DNA from: Epiperipatus broadwayi
Lineage: Eukaryota; Onychophora; Udeonychophora; Euonychophora; Peripatidae
Assembly (NCBI GenBank): GCA_028023455.1
Contig: JAQFVV010006215.1
Span: 11,883,473 to 11,947,472, forward strand
Length of the DNA: 64,000 bases
Direction of reading: 5' to 3'
The notes beneath the pieces were generated by a model, which did no database searches, was not told the DNA's origin, and saw only the letters and a list, made by a program, of their open reading frames with translations. Shown piece after piece: positions 12,821 to 27,900 of this stretch (within the stretch, counting starts at the first letter, position 1; each line of letters opens with the position of its first letter). The position numbers and the translations under genes were made by a program.

Positions 12821-12898
12821 TCTGTGCTTTTATCTGGCAACTATTTTCTGTGATAAAATTTTTGTATTGTTATTTGTAAATATAAAATAATTTTTAAG

Positions 12899-12978
12899 AT
12901 GGCCAAATGGGGAGAAGGAGATCCACGATGGATTGTTGAAGAAAGACCTGATGCTACAAATGTAAATAATTGGCACTG
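12899..12978 (+). CDS. AHSA1: AHSA1 exon 1 (coding part)
   Basis: Encodes residues 1-26 and the first two bases of the codon for Trp27. The ATG spans 12899-12901. The donor is GTAAGT at 12979. The 16,015-bp first intron follows. Confidence 0.96.
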
Positions 12979-15900
12979 GTAAGTTTTTAATTGACTAATA
13001 ATTATGTAATTTTTTCACTTCCATTGACTTTTTTTAGTTTAAATTAATGGACTATTGTCTTTTTATGTTGTTTTATCACATTTTTATTGTTATTAAATAA
13101 ATCTTATTATATATACATTTCGAAGTAATATTGTTTATTTATTTAGCTTCCTGACTAGTATTCTTCTATGGAAAGTACTTTATTTTTTTAAGTCAATTAC
13201 AAATTTTTGATTCTATCTAAATATATCGTTGTTTTAGTTAATTATTGTTGCTCTCATCATCTTCATATTTATTTTTAAAGCAATAAATAATATTTACTAA
13301 GGCAATAAAGCAAATTTTGTGTAGTATACTGCATATACATATCGGATGCTGTGTTCGGGCTGTCGATGGGTTTCACAGATGGCGAATAGTGGAACTACCT
13401 TTAGATACGAAAGCCAACTGTCAATAATAAATAAACAGTGCCTGACCAAGAGCTCCTGCTGCCTTAATGAATAGGATATTAGTTCATTAAAGGCCAGCTA
13501 CTGCTTCCAATATAAGCAGTCTTTTCTATTTCCCTCTTTTTGTTTGTGTGGGACCTGATAGTAGCATGCCTCTCATACCGTCCAGCATCGTATATACTGT
13601 GACATTGAGATTGTGTATTTGCGCAACGTTTAGACAGCATTTATGATTCCAAAGAAATGGTAGGATCAGGCTTAATAGGCTGGCAGGTCTTAGTTGTGAT
13701 TTTTGTTTGAGGCAGTACATTATTAATAAGTAGATTTGAAACTGGATTTGAATAAGCCGGGAGTTTCAACTGGAAAAGGTTGTATATTTAGGCAATTCTG
13801 TTTAGGGATCCCCTTGCATACCATGGAAGTAGAAGAACCTGGAAAATGTATACCAAAAATGGTCTATCTCACACAATTTATGGCATTGCTTTGAAATTAG
13901 TTGATTATTCACCAAAATTTTATTTGTATTTGATAGAATGAAAGCAAAATGAAACTAGTGTTAAGGATATGTACTTGTTCCAACATTGTTTTAAATTTTT
14001 TATGATTGTAGTCTTTGGAATTGCTGATAAACAGCTTAATCAAATTATAATCAAGATATGAAGTATGTTTATATGTTTGATGATGGTATTTTTAATTTAA
14101 ATCGATTAAAAGTGAAACAATAACTTTTTCTTGGATTCTGAATTTACAATATACTGATGTTTATGTAACATATTTATATAGTGCAATGTTATAAATTGTA
14201 ATAATAATAGTAGATTACTCCACTGCACATCTGCTTTACAGATAGAACGCTTTTTAATGAATACTCTTCTTTCCAAACACAAGATAAAGTCTTTTTAAAA
14301 GATAGAATGAATCACTACCTTTTTCACCCAAACTATATGTATAGGCAAATCTGAAGCATTTGGAACTGAGAGCATGAAGATTTAACTAATCACTTTAAAT
14401 TACGAGTTTTGAATTTTTGCCATTTCAAAAGATGATTTGCGGAACATAACTCATGTTTTGATTGCAACATATAAAGATTTTGTTTTATTAATTAATGTTC
14501 AAAAAAAAACTCAAGTGATGAAAGAAAAATTATCAACAAATTTTTGTTTGAATAGTTTAAATATTTTGGTAGTTTTATAAGTAGAAAGATGGTCTTAGAC
14601 GTACAACACAAACTTCAATGAGCTGCTGCTGCTTTTAACAAATTAAAAGATAGGAATTTCACCACAGGGAAATAGCTATTACAACTAAGTTAATTATATA
14701 AAGAGCTGTTATTTTACCTAATGTATTGTATGGATGTGAGACTTGGACACTATAAAGATATTAGAAAAGTTTCATTTAAGGATGCTGTATAAAATTTTAA
14801 AAATAGAATGGTGATATCATAAAACCAATCAATACATTTTCTGGATGTGATAGATTGGATTGGAAATATAAAATGAATGAATAAAAGAGTATTGGTAAAC
14901 TTAAGCATGATTGTCATGGGAGAAATAGAGCCCATTTACATTATAATAGTTATTTTGAAGACATTCTGAAGAGATGCACTGTTGATTATTTTATTGGAAA
15001 GATATGGAAGAGAATAGAATACATTGGAGAACAACAATTAGATGTGTTGAAATATGTCAAAAAGAAAAGTTTTCTGCTGAAGAAATTAAAAGATAACATT
15101 GTAAAATAGTAATGGGCTAGCATGTTTCATATGGGGACAGATTTGTGGTTCACAGATTTATTTGTATAATCATTCTGAAGCTTATTTCTAAAGCATGTTT
15201 TTTCCCCTCACTTTATTTATTTTTTTTTTTTTTTGGAGTTAGAATGGCTATACTGGCTTATGAGTGGCTGTTTCTTATTATTTTATTATATATATTAGTG
15301 CCATGTGGTAATTTATTTAACTTTTTATCATCATTTGAAATACTCAATTAGTACATTATTATAGGTTAATATTTGTCGAAAGTTCAGATGGGGTAGCCAA
15401 AATATAGGGTGTTACAACTAAATGATAACATCAATTGTAGTTTGTACTAGTTTATCATCCTTTTAACACAGTTTATTATAGCATCTTAATATTTAAAACC
15501 AGATTGAAACTAGTAAGGTAAATTTAGTGAAAATATATGATTATTCTAAACATTTGCAATATTTGTATTTAATAATGCAGAGTATTTTAATTCCTAATTA
15601 CATACTCCATATTATGAAGCATGTGGATATCATTTCTTAGCTGCCTACATTGTATTTTCTTGTTAACTGGTCTACATCATGAAATAATAATGGGATAACT
15701 AATCGATGAATTTACAAACCTAAAATATAAATTGGTAAATAGTTAAAAAATAGAATAGAAAATAAGGAAACATTTTTCCCGACATATATTAAAATATTTT
15801 CTATTTTGGTTACTTTTTAGAAATTAATTTAAAAATAAACTTTGTGTTCTCTATTGATATTGCGCAAATAGTTTTATTTGAAAAAAAAAATTAAACCATC

Positions 15901-18900
15901 TAAATTATTCGTTTAAATGATTTTTTTATACAGTTTTTTTGAACAAAAAAAAGTCAAAATAAATCTCCGTCTTTCTTCACTTTAGACTTCAGATCATCTT
16001 TTATGTGGAGAAAAGAAAACTAAGAGAAGTCTAAAGTGATTTTGCATTAATCCCAATATTCTTTCATGACATCAAAGCAGTGTTTGAAGATTCAACTGAA
16101 GATAAAATAGAATGTAGATAGCTGAGTACATGTTACTGTACAAGGAATATAAGATCATAAACTAATCAAAAATGAGGAATTTGTTATCAAGAATAAAAAA
16201 TTGCCAAATAAGATAGAAAGTTTAGGAGGATAAGAATGAAATGAATTAAGAGATTGTTGTGAGATAGAAATATAGAAAATTATTGGCTTAAAAGCTTTTC
16301 AACTAAGTATCATGCAAACATTGCATGAGTAGACTGAAAATTATTCTGAAAGGTAAAGGGATCTAGTATACTTATTATATGTTGGATGATATACAAATCC
16401 TATGAGAGGAAATTGAAAATATTAAAGAAGGTTCACAAAAATAATTGTATAATGATAATAGTGTAGTACAGAAAGGAAAAATTACAAAGGAAATTAGAGG
16501 GAAGAAATAAAACAGATTAAAGATTAAATAGTTTCTAAACAAAGGATTTTTTTTTTATGACAAGATTCAATTTCAGATTAATATATTGATTTAAAATAGA
16601 TTTTGATTGTATATTGATTCAAAATAGGGTTTAGGAATAGCATAATTATTACTTTTTGAGTTACTGTATTTGTGTGTGTATATATATATATTCCAATTAT
16701 TTCTGTTCTATTTACATACAATTTTTATTAAATGATAAGTTTATTATTTGTAAACATTAATAGAGACTAAATAAGTATGCTTAATGATGTTCCATGATCC
16801 TAGGAATTTTTAGTGAAAAATATAAGCATCATTAAATTATTTAATTGTAGTACAGAGAGATGTAAAATAATGTTTCTTATTGGATTAAAAAAAAAAAAAC
16901 AGTAATAAAAATTTTACCAACTATTTGTTAATTTAAATAGTTTTGAAAATGCTTCCATAGCATTAAAAAACATAGGTATATTATTAATGTAACTTTTATG
17001 AACTGTGTATTAATAAAATGTTATAGTTATCAATGGTTACTTTAGCAATAATTGAAAGTACTTTCTTATAATAATTCTACAAAATTTTATGGTAATACAT
17101 CGTCTAATGATCCACACCGCCCGATGGCGCTGTTTTTTGAAGAAACTTTTTTTTTTTTGTCATTTACCATGTTTTTATTCATAAACAAATACATAGAAAT
17201 TGCTTTTTTACTTTTAAACAAGGCTTCTCGACAGAGCTCTCTAAGAGCTATCGTCATAGACACATTTCCAACTCAGCTCCAATATGCTTCACTATAAGCT
17301 CATCCCAGTTTCAATAATAAATATTCAGCAACCCTCAAACCACATTTCATGACGAATGGAATACCTTCGGCGACATTGACGTGATTGACATTCCATTTCA
17401 GATGTTTGACAACACCTTAATTTCATTAAACCACCACAAAGACAGTTTTTCTGGGTGCGTAAAATATTTTTTTTTGGTTGAAGGAAGGCCACCACATCTG
17501 CTTCTGTAGCAGGTAAATCTAAAAACTTCAATGCCGAATGGTCGTCTACCATTTAACTGTTTTGATCTCAAAAAAGTATCGGAAAGTGCGCGACTTGATC
17601 ATGAACTTTGCCGAATCGTGATTTACACTCCTCATTTAGTGAATTGTGACCCCGGAGAATGAAAGTAGGGGCATTTGAGAATTCGTTACAATTTTACTAA
17701 CTCATATAAATTACAATACATTTAACCAAAAAAAAAAATTTGTTCTAATATACTTTTCGTCATTACAACTACAGAAACCTTCATATCATATGCTGTACAA
17801 TAGTCAAGAGTAATGTCTATAGAGAGGGCCGCAACTCGTCGCTAATAATGTTCACATGCTAGCGATGTTGGGTGAAGGATACCCTTCAACAACCCCTTAA
17901 TGTTTGAACAGTTTCCAGGCCATAAGATCTATGAACGGCCTTGTAAACAGCATATTTCTGTGATGTGATGTATTGTGGCTTCTTAAACGGAGTTAAGAAT
18001 ATCTCAGCAATTATGACCAGATAAACTTGTTAGCACTTTATTTTCCATTTGCCACTCTAAATTTTTCAATATTCTGCTCCATCCCATTTCCACAACATAA
18101 TCTTTGTCAACTCTATAACCTTTATATCTAAATCCCCTTTATCTTTTCCCAAACCCAGCATAAAAACCAATAATTCAATTTCTGTATAATCACTTTTTTC
18201 ATATTTATTCTTCCATAACTTCATTATATGTATCCTTTCTGTTTTCAAGCATTTACATTCAATTAATAAATGCCTAATATTTTCTATTTTTTTCTTACAT
18301 AATTTACAAAATAAATCACCCATTTTTTTCCCTTCACATGTATATTCTCTTGTAGCTAAAGATCCCATTCGAACCTTAAATAAGAAACTACTTTTCTTAC
18401 TATTATCATTATATTAACTCACATCTAATATTCTGTTTATTTCTATATATATATTTAAACTCTTTTTACTCTCCATACTATTTCTCCATCTCTCTAACTC
18501 CCTATTCTCTATTAATAAATTATTCTTTTATCCCATTCCTTACTACTACAACACTCAACAATCCTCTTAACACAATCATCCCATCTTTTGTACAAATATA
18601 CTGATATAAATTCTTTATCCAAATCTTTTGCATACCGCATTACCTTTCTCATCAATTTTATATAATAAAACCATTATTAACTTAATTTATCATATAAATG
18701 AAAGGAATTCTAAATTGTAATCATCAGACAAAAAAAAAATGATTACATATAAAATAAAGAAACAATAAAATAATTTATAAAAACTACTATTGCCTATAAA
18801 TCCTTAATCTTAAAAAAAAAAAATTTGAACCCAGTTAAATCATTCAGAACAAAGTTAGGTGTCATCATTTCTTATAAATTGACAGAAATTTTAAACTGAA

Positions 18901-21900
18901 TTACATAATATTAAATAAAGGAATCTATTGATTTATTATTCATAAATTGAAGATCAAATAAATGTAGAATTCCAGAAAAAGTTCATATTGAATGCTTAAT
19001 AATTGAAAAATTAGATTTTTACAGAAACTCAAAAAATTCTATATGCAATATGTGAAGTGATTTAAGAAAGTAGTCACTTTCTGTCTTCGTGAGAACAAAG
19101 ATAGAAGGAATGAAATGTTTAAAGATTGTAATTTTTTGTTTACGAAATAATAATAACTAATTTACAATTTGGCTACAGAAAGGAATTTGCTATCAACTGA
19201 AAGAAGACCCTTTGATTCCTCTTTGAGGCCTTAAAGGACCTGAGTAGTATAAATTCCTAATGACCACTCCATACATTCTTGTTGTTGCAGTTGTTATTAC
19301 TATATGATTATTCATGTTGGATCCTAACATGGATGGGCTGCTTACTAACACTCATCAGCCAGCATGATGAATATATTGGCTTTTTACCTCTTGAGTTTAA
19401 GATCAACAAACACCATGGTCTTTCTTCTCTCTTACCTGATAGTTCTTAACTGAAATACCAAGTTTTCTTGAAGACAGAATGAATATATGTGTGTGAATGA
19501 TTTTTTTTTATGTATTTATGTGGCTTTTATTCCCAGGAGGCTGTAAACTTGCCAGCCAAGGCAATGGTTGGCAACTTGAAGGCAGAGGATGCTGAGAATC
19601 CCCTGACTGCAGACCCAGACTCTCATTTGATGATGACTTTTTATTTAAGTACTTACAACTGCAGGTCACTTTCAAATGAAAGAAGATTGCACAAATTGGA
19701 AAAAAATTGTCTAATATTAATTGGGTTATTGTTGGACTTTGAAGTTAAAAGAAAAGTTGAAGAGTCAATTGATTTTAAAAGTGGGCATACAATAAGACAC
19801 AAATATTAGAAACACAAGTTGAGTTGGATTCATTGTGAATAAAAAGTGGGAGATTGATTGTATATCACTAGAGTTCCCAAATTCTTTTCGGCCACAGATC
19901 CCTTTACCAAAAACTTTTGAAACCATCGACTCCCTAGTCATTTAATTCACTTACTCATATTAATAAATTTGTACAGTACTCGATATTATATTTCACTAGA
20001 TATCAAACTTTGCATTTTAATCGCTTGTAATTAATGATTGAAAAAGATAAAAGGACTACGGAATATGACCTTATCTTGTGCAACATTTAATGTCAAAACC
20101 TGCACTATTGAAAATTAAAATAAAAAAATATGAACATATTTTTTTTAATTTTTGACATTTATGAAATAAATATGTAAATTGAAAACAAGTACAAATATTG
20201 AAATCACTTTATTAAACATAAAAATGAAATGAAAAAAATTAACATATTCAGACAGAATTAAACATCAACAAAATTACAACAACAAAAGATTTTAATCAGA
20301 ATTATAAAAATAAGAGTACAAATTAATTCGCTTGGAAAACTGAATTTAATGAGATGGGTGCACCTGATGATCTGTCAACACATTATCTATTCCTGGTTTT
20401 AAATTGAGTTGCATTCTCAAATCTCCATGTTCATTGGTGTGCAATTGATGTCTGTTCTACACTGAAACCTCTTTCTGCCAAATACAGTAATGGAAATGCC
20501 AGCAAATACTTTTGTACAACAGTCCATAGAGCTGAGTACAGAAGTAGAATATCTTGTTGCAGCCAAAACTTTTGATAACCCTGTTTGAATTGTACCTTGA
20601 AATCCTTATTCGTGCTGATGGTTATCAGCTCATCTTGCAAAATTATATTTGGTTCTGCACTAGTAGTGTATGGGTTTATTATCCAGTCTGCTATTTCCAA
20701 TGATAGAATATCTTCGAACCTAGTTTTGAAATCTAAGTGAAGAGCCTCCAAGTGGTTGACATACAGCAAGATGTTTTCTTCTTGGATTGTGCCTATCTTA
20801 AATAAGTTGGGGGACTGGTAAAGCTCAGATATTGTAATATTTTGCTTTAAAAAAATGTTAATCTGGCAACAAAAGTCGATATAACCAATTTTCCTTTTAT
20901 GAGATTCAAATTGTCTCCTTGCAATTGTAAATTAACATCATTAAATTTAACAAATAAGTTAGTTAAATAAGCAATATCTGTTTTACTCTTAAGTAAATTT
21001 TTTTTCAAACAGGAATCTTCATCTTCCAAAAACTCTAAAACAGATTGAAAAAGTGCAAAAAATCTCGCCAAATATAAACCTTTTGAAAACCAGCAGACTT
21101 CAGTATGGAGAACCAATTGGTAGAAATATTCATCGCTTTCCTCACATAATCGAGCGAACAGTGTAGTGTTCAAAGCATTAATTCAAATTTTGTTTGCAGC
21201 TGTTATAACAAACTGAACCAATTGATGCAATTTGTCATTAATGTTTTTGGCTACTAAATATTACCTAAGGATTATGCAGTGAACTGCAAGCACTTCAGGT
21301 ACATGTTGTTTCAGGTAACTTATGAAACTGCAATAACAATCAACTATAGCTGGTGCTCCATCTATCACAACAGATATTATATTTGTCAATTGAATCGCTT
21401 TTCCCCTGAAAAATAGTTTCATTAAATTAAAAATTTATTTGCCTCTGGTGTCAGTTTCTAAAGTTCTAGCAAAAAGCAGCTCTTCGTGCACTTTCTGATC
21501 TTCAGTAAAACAAACTTATGCCAGCAACAAAGCTTCATTAATGGGCAATGTTGACTCATCCAATTGAAGGGAAAAAACATTTTTTTGCAAATGATTACAC
21601 AAACAGTTTTCCAAATCGTGACTCATTTCGTCAGTATGTCTTTGAACTGTGGTATTGCTCAAAGGAATCTTTTTTGTAAACATTTTATGCACATTTATGG
21701 AGTACAGTGTTCAATACCTCCACGAAGCTGGTAGAATCAGTTTCTTTCCTGTGGTGTGTGGCTTGCCAAACTTTGCAATGAGTAGGAATATGTTGTACAA
21801 TGCCCTTAATCCATCATCATTTTGCTTTGATGATGAAACAAACTTATTATCTATCGTAATTCTCTTCAGAATTTTATCTTTAAGTGATTGAAAGTATGAA

Positions 21901-24900
21901 AAATCTTTTTCTTTTTTGTCAGGGTGAATTCTGTTCAAATGATCTGCTAGTTTTGATGGTTTCATAGCATCATTGCTTAAGACTTTTTTGCATATGAGGT
22001 ATATTGGTAAATGTGTGTTTGATAATGATGGACAAATTCTAGCTTCAAATAGTTCAAGCTGTACTGTCTGCATTTCTTTTTTGATTCAATCATATTATTA
22101 TCGTAAGAAATAAAAACTTTTATTAACAAACAATTTTGACAGCCCTTGTGATAAAAAAAAAAACAATAAAGTATGTACTTACTTCAAACAGGTTTTTGTT
22201 CAAACTCAAATAAATAAACTATCCTCTGATGTTTTTTTTCATAGTACTGATCCTCAATAAATAATTATATTCAAAGTTCAAATCACAAAGAAGTATATGC
22301 CACATCAAGCGAACCAATTTATAGTGTTTTATGAAAGCATGACCGTACAAAACTGATAGATTCTGCCAATATCATTTTGTCTCACCACGAGCAAATGCAG
22401 ACATGCAACGATTTTTTATGTATGTACTTGCTTTGATATGTTCGATATGACAATGTACAGAAGTGTTTGCTACATATATTTATGTGCATTCTTACATGTG
22501 ACTCTTAATGACACATTTTATCTTTTTGTTCGCAAGTTTGGTACGTAATGTGTTTTTATCAAAAATGTGTGTGTGTTTTTTTTAATTATTTTAATTCTTA
22601 ATTAAGTATCTATTGGAATCATAGATATTTTAAAGTAACAAACAAATAGCAATAGTAAGGGGGTCTATTTTTGCAGTCATCAAGGCCCTTTTTTTTTTAT
22701 TGAAACTATCGACCACTTTGTGAACTTTTGGTATATCAGAAAGAGTGGCAAGATTGGCTAATCAACTCAACGAAAGATACCAAATGCATATAATTCAGGT
22801 TTATGCCACAACAAGTTCTCATTGTGATGAAAGTAGAGGATTTTTATAGAATGTTTAAAAGACTTGATCAGGCCAAACAATATTTTAAAATTGTCATGGG
22901 GGATTTTAATACTAGAATTGATAAACAATTGAAAAATGAAAATGTTGTGAATTTGGTTATAGTGATAGAAATGAGGGTGGACACAGACATGTGGAGTTTT
23001 CAGAAAAAGAGAAACTATATTTATGAATTATATTCTATAAAAAAAAAAAACCTAAATAAATATGGAAGCATCCAAATGAAGATACAGCAGAGTTGGATTA
23101 TATTTAGACTAACGAAACTTTCTTCAAGATTACAGTGTTCTTTATAAATTCAACATAGGAAATGATCATTGATTAGTGACATGTAAAATATGTGCTAATG
23201 CAAAATTAGAAAAGCAAAAAATATTAAAAAAAAAACAAGATTCACAGTTGATATTTATAATCTTCAGAAACATTCCAATGAATTTAAATTAGAATTTTCA
23301 GAATTTTGAAGATGGTTCAGTTTTGAGTGAAGTCAATAGAAAGATAAATAATGCACTATTAAGAACTGCAACAAAAGTATCTGATATAAAAAACAGGAAT
23401 TGTCTAATACATTTTTTACTGAGACAAGACAATATATAAGAAATACAAAAATTTATAAAAATGATCCATTAAAAAGAATTGAATATCTAAAGTTTTTTTT
23501 AAAATGGTACCAAAAAAAGTTAATAAAAAGAAAATATAATCATGAATTAGCAAGAAAGGTTGTAAGGAAGATAATAAGTCTCAAAAGTGTAAAACAATGG
23601 AGGAAAATTATTTCTGCAATAAGAAGGAGGAACTATTACTAAAAAAGAGATAATATCATGAAATGGATGAAAAACTTCTATGAAGAATTATATAGCAATA
23701 AAGAACAAGAAAATAAAGTATCTTCTAAAATTGCACCATCTGAATTGTCATCATTTTAAATGAAGAAGTGAGATTTGCAATTACGTCTATGAAGAAAGGA
23801 AAAGCTCTTGGCAATGATGAAATTATAATTGATATCTTTTAAAAAAGCAAGTGGTGATATCGAAAAATTGTTGGCAAAATTATATATCAAATGTCTAAAT
23901 GATAAAGAAGATATTAGAAATTACAGGTCTATCAGTGTTTTATCAGTTTTATACAATTTTTATGAAGATAATTGCAATTTCTATATCACATCTTGAAGTT
24001 TAACCAACCAAAGAATAAGCAGAATTTATAAATGGTTTTAGCCCAGTGAATTACATCTAAATTTTTTGAGAAGTTGTAGCAAGGACTAATGAATATGAGT
24101 TGCCATTATGCTTTGGATTTGTAGATTATGAAAAGGCATTTGAATCTATAAGCATTTCTATTATAATTAGAGCATTGGATCTGCAAGTTGTAAACTCAGG
24201 GTATTGACTTCATATTTCGAAAACTTTTTACAGTAGTTTTATAAGAAGTATTTTATGGAATTAAAAGTAAATAGAGATTATTTAAAATCATCTAGATTTT
24301 GCAAATGGGTGTTTCAAGAATTATCAGATGAACCTAAGAAAATAAAACTGAAGATGAATGCCAAAATGGCTGAAGTAATGTTCAAATGGATTTTATAAAT
24401 ATCTTGGCTAGATTATTAATACAGATGGAAATATATCAGAATTAAATTTGGATGGAGTGCTTTTAGTAAGAATAACCATCTGTTTAAAAAGGAAGTTTTT
24501 AATAAATATGTTTTGCCAATTCTTACTTATGGATCTGACACTTGGATACTTAATAGAACTATAATACAGAGACTTCAGATTAATCAATGAAGTATAAAAA
24601 TATGTATGTTAGAAATAATTAGAAGGGATTGAAAATGAAATACATAGATGAGAGGGCAACATGTATTGCTGGATTGGAAGAACTAGTAGGGAAATGGAAC
24701 TGGGCTGGACTTATTGCTAGAAAAGATAATAATATATGAATAGTTGAAATAAACTGATGCCAAAAGATTGCAAAAGAGCTAGAAAATTGCCACATGTGAG
24801 ATGGATAGATGAAATAAGGAACTTTTCTGATGTGATGTGGAGAAGAGAGGCTAAAAATTGGAGAAACTGGATTAAACTTGGAAAAAATCTTTACCTGGCA

Positions 24901-27900
24901 ATGGATCAAATAATTGTTGAAAATGATGGTGATGAATGTACATATTGTAAACAAATTTCTAATTCAATATTAGTTTAATGTTTATTTAATATAGCATAAA
25001 ATTTGTCTTTATTTCATCATAAAGTTAAGCTAATAGTTAATTGTTAAATTATCTTCTGTTTTTATCTTTGAATGAATGTTTTTCTAAGAGATTACAATAA
25101 TGATGGAAAACATATTTCTGATTAGAATAGAGATTGACAAATTTTATCTGTAAAGAATCAGATATTAAATATTTTAGATTTTGCAAGGTAGTTTTTATAA
25201 GAGAGAAATATAGTAGACATTAATTAATAGTCTTATAAAAGTTTGTTTTTCTGGATACATTGTTTCAGCTGTTACAATCAATCATGTTTTGATTATAAAT
25301 TTCCCTTTCATAAATGGTGTTCCTTGTTTCACTAATAAATGAATTACTAGAAAAAAAATTTGGGCTATAATCTCATTTTGATTTATTTGTAAAGAAATTC
25401 TACTGTGATGAGATTTTCAGTACTTGGTGTTATTCCTGCAACCTAGGAAAGATAGGACAACTTTTTACATACACAACAAAGGCATAATGTTACGAACATT
25501 AAATAAACCCCTGCAATTTGAGTTTTTTTTCTCACCAAAAAACGTGTTTTGAAATATGTCAACTGAACCTGTTATATAGATGCGTTTTGGGAGATTTTAG
25601 TATTTTTTTCCTGATTCAAAAGTTTGTTGTTTGTACATTTTAAACTTACCACTTGTTATTATTGTGAATTTGTTTTAACACTTTTAATTTCATCTGCGTT
25701 ATTTAAACTTCTGTTGTTTTTTTTTTCAATTTCAACTTGGTTATTGACTGACTTCTGTGTTTTTGAATCTTTGAATTACAAGTTTGTTATTATTTAATTG
25801 TAATTGAATAAAGACATTGACTTTGTTATTTGTTTATTCCAAAATTAGATTGCCTGGCAGAATTCCATTTAGAGCGTGTACTGGGCAATTACTTGTTCCA
25901 CAATCCTTTTAGAGAAGGAAGGACAATGGGGGGGGGGGAAGGGTTGCTACTGACAATCGCCATTTTGTATGCAAGAATCGTCTCCATAAGTGTATATTTC
26001 ATAGAATATTTTTACTTTGATAAAAATATATATTTATGTTGGCTTTTTTCCTCCTGCAACAGGGCCCATGTATTTTTCTTTGTTGAAATTCATTGAATTA
26101 AGTGTCAAAAGTTAGTTGGTTTCCGTGTAGAATTCATAAAAGTATGTGTATATCTCATGTAATATTTTTTGTTTTGTAAAACTGTATTGAGTATTATTTC
26201 TGCAATCAAAGAAAGATAGGAGGACTTTTCACATTCGTATCAAAGCATTGCTAACTTTCTAATGTTTGATATTGTCAAAATAACAACATTAAAAAGTTAG
26301 CAGTGTATTGATACAGATGTAAAAAGTCCTCCTATCATGCCTTGGTTGCAGGAATATTACCCAAGTATCATTTAAATTTTGTAATTTTTCTGTTAATTTC
26401 CTGTAGGTCGGAAAGTGGTAGTGAGAGTTTAATTTGGAAACTTTACCATACAATAGGTTTTTAACACCATCATAGTGCCATTTTAAAATAAACACAATTG
26501 GCATTAAATCTAATAACAAAATAATTATACTCTATTAAGCAATAAAAGTATAACATTCTAAATCCTCTCTCTTTTTTTTTTTAATAATATAATTATATAA
26601 GCATCATTTAAAAATGTATTTTATTTTTCTGTTTAAAACTTTTTAATTATTTTGTAAATTGTTTTAATTGCATTATAAGAATTTAATTAAAAGCATTAAA
26701 AAAAATTGTGTGGGTATATATATTTCCCCATCCCAGCTTTTTAGTTCACAATATATATTTTTACAAATGGTTTTTAAAACTTTAGAAGTAAAACAAAAAA
26801 AATAGATTAGAATTTTTTAAATACATTAAGAAAAGAGATTTTTTTTTTATTATTTATACCTTGGATTTTATTAATTATCTTTGTTTTAAACTGAAAAGTA
26901 TAGAGTACTCTTTATATATGTGTTGATAAAAATATTTTAACTGTATAGAAACTTGAATTATTTTTTTTTTTACTTTATAATTTATATGAAGTTTGCTACT
27001 ATCCATGGATTTGTGTCATCAATAGGGAGTCTTGGAAGAAAATAGCATAGATGCAGTGGCCCCACTGCATATAAAAATACAACCTTGGCACAGTTGTATG
27101 AATGTTGTGAAACACGTGTTTTTGACTTATATGAATAGTTCATTTTTAATGTGCATACAAAATATGTATAAATGTTTACTAGTAAATAAATTAAAACTTT
27201 ATTTAAAAATAAAATTAAAGAAAAAATAAATTCAATAAATACCTATAAATTAGTAAGCCCTTATTGTAGTAATGGGTTGCCTTTTTTAAAATTTTATTTT
27301 AAGTGCAAGAGGAAAAGAAATATAGATATTCAAAATTAAATTTTTAATAAAAATACAATATTGAATTGCTAAATAGAAAGAAAAAAAAATCTCACATTTT
27401 AAATCAGAAGAAATAAAATAAAGTGGATTAATCAGGAGAAATAAAATATTGTTTCAAAAATTGTTATATAAAAATTTTCTACATGCTTAAAAATAAACAT
27501 AACTGCAGCCTTAGCAGTATTGTATTTAGCAAATGTCACATAATATTTATTATAAAGAGTTTTGTGTGTGTGTAATAATAAGTAATCTAATTAAATAGGT
27601 GTTAAACATTTACATATTTAAATTACCAAACATTTATCATTCCTATCAGTGCAGTTTGAATAATTCTTAGCATTAGTCAGCATCTTATATAATTTTCTCT
27701 ATGTTATGTGTCTCTGCTGATAATATTAATATTATCTGTTATTATATCTTAACTCATAATGTTTTTCAGCACAGATAATCAAAATCATCTTGGTTTGACA
27801 ATTTACTGGCAGATAATGCAATTGAAATTTGGTTACATTTAGTGATCAAAGCCATTTCATTGGTTATAATATGGTGGTAAATAAAGGCAGACTTGTTTGA

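Noticed and set aside
22739-24978. LINE-A reading frames taken as a host gene
   Set aside because: Predicted proteins of this type are often annotated as host genes, but the endonuclease and RT motifs with many stops mark a dead retrotransposon.
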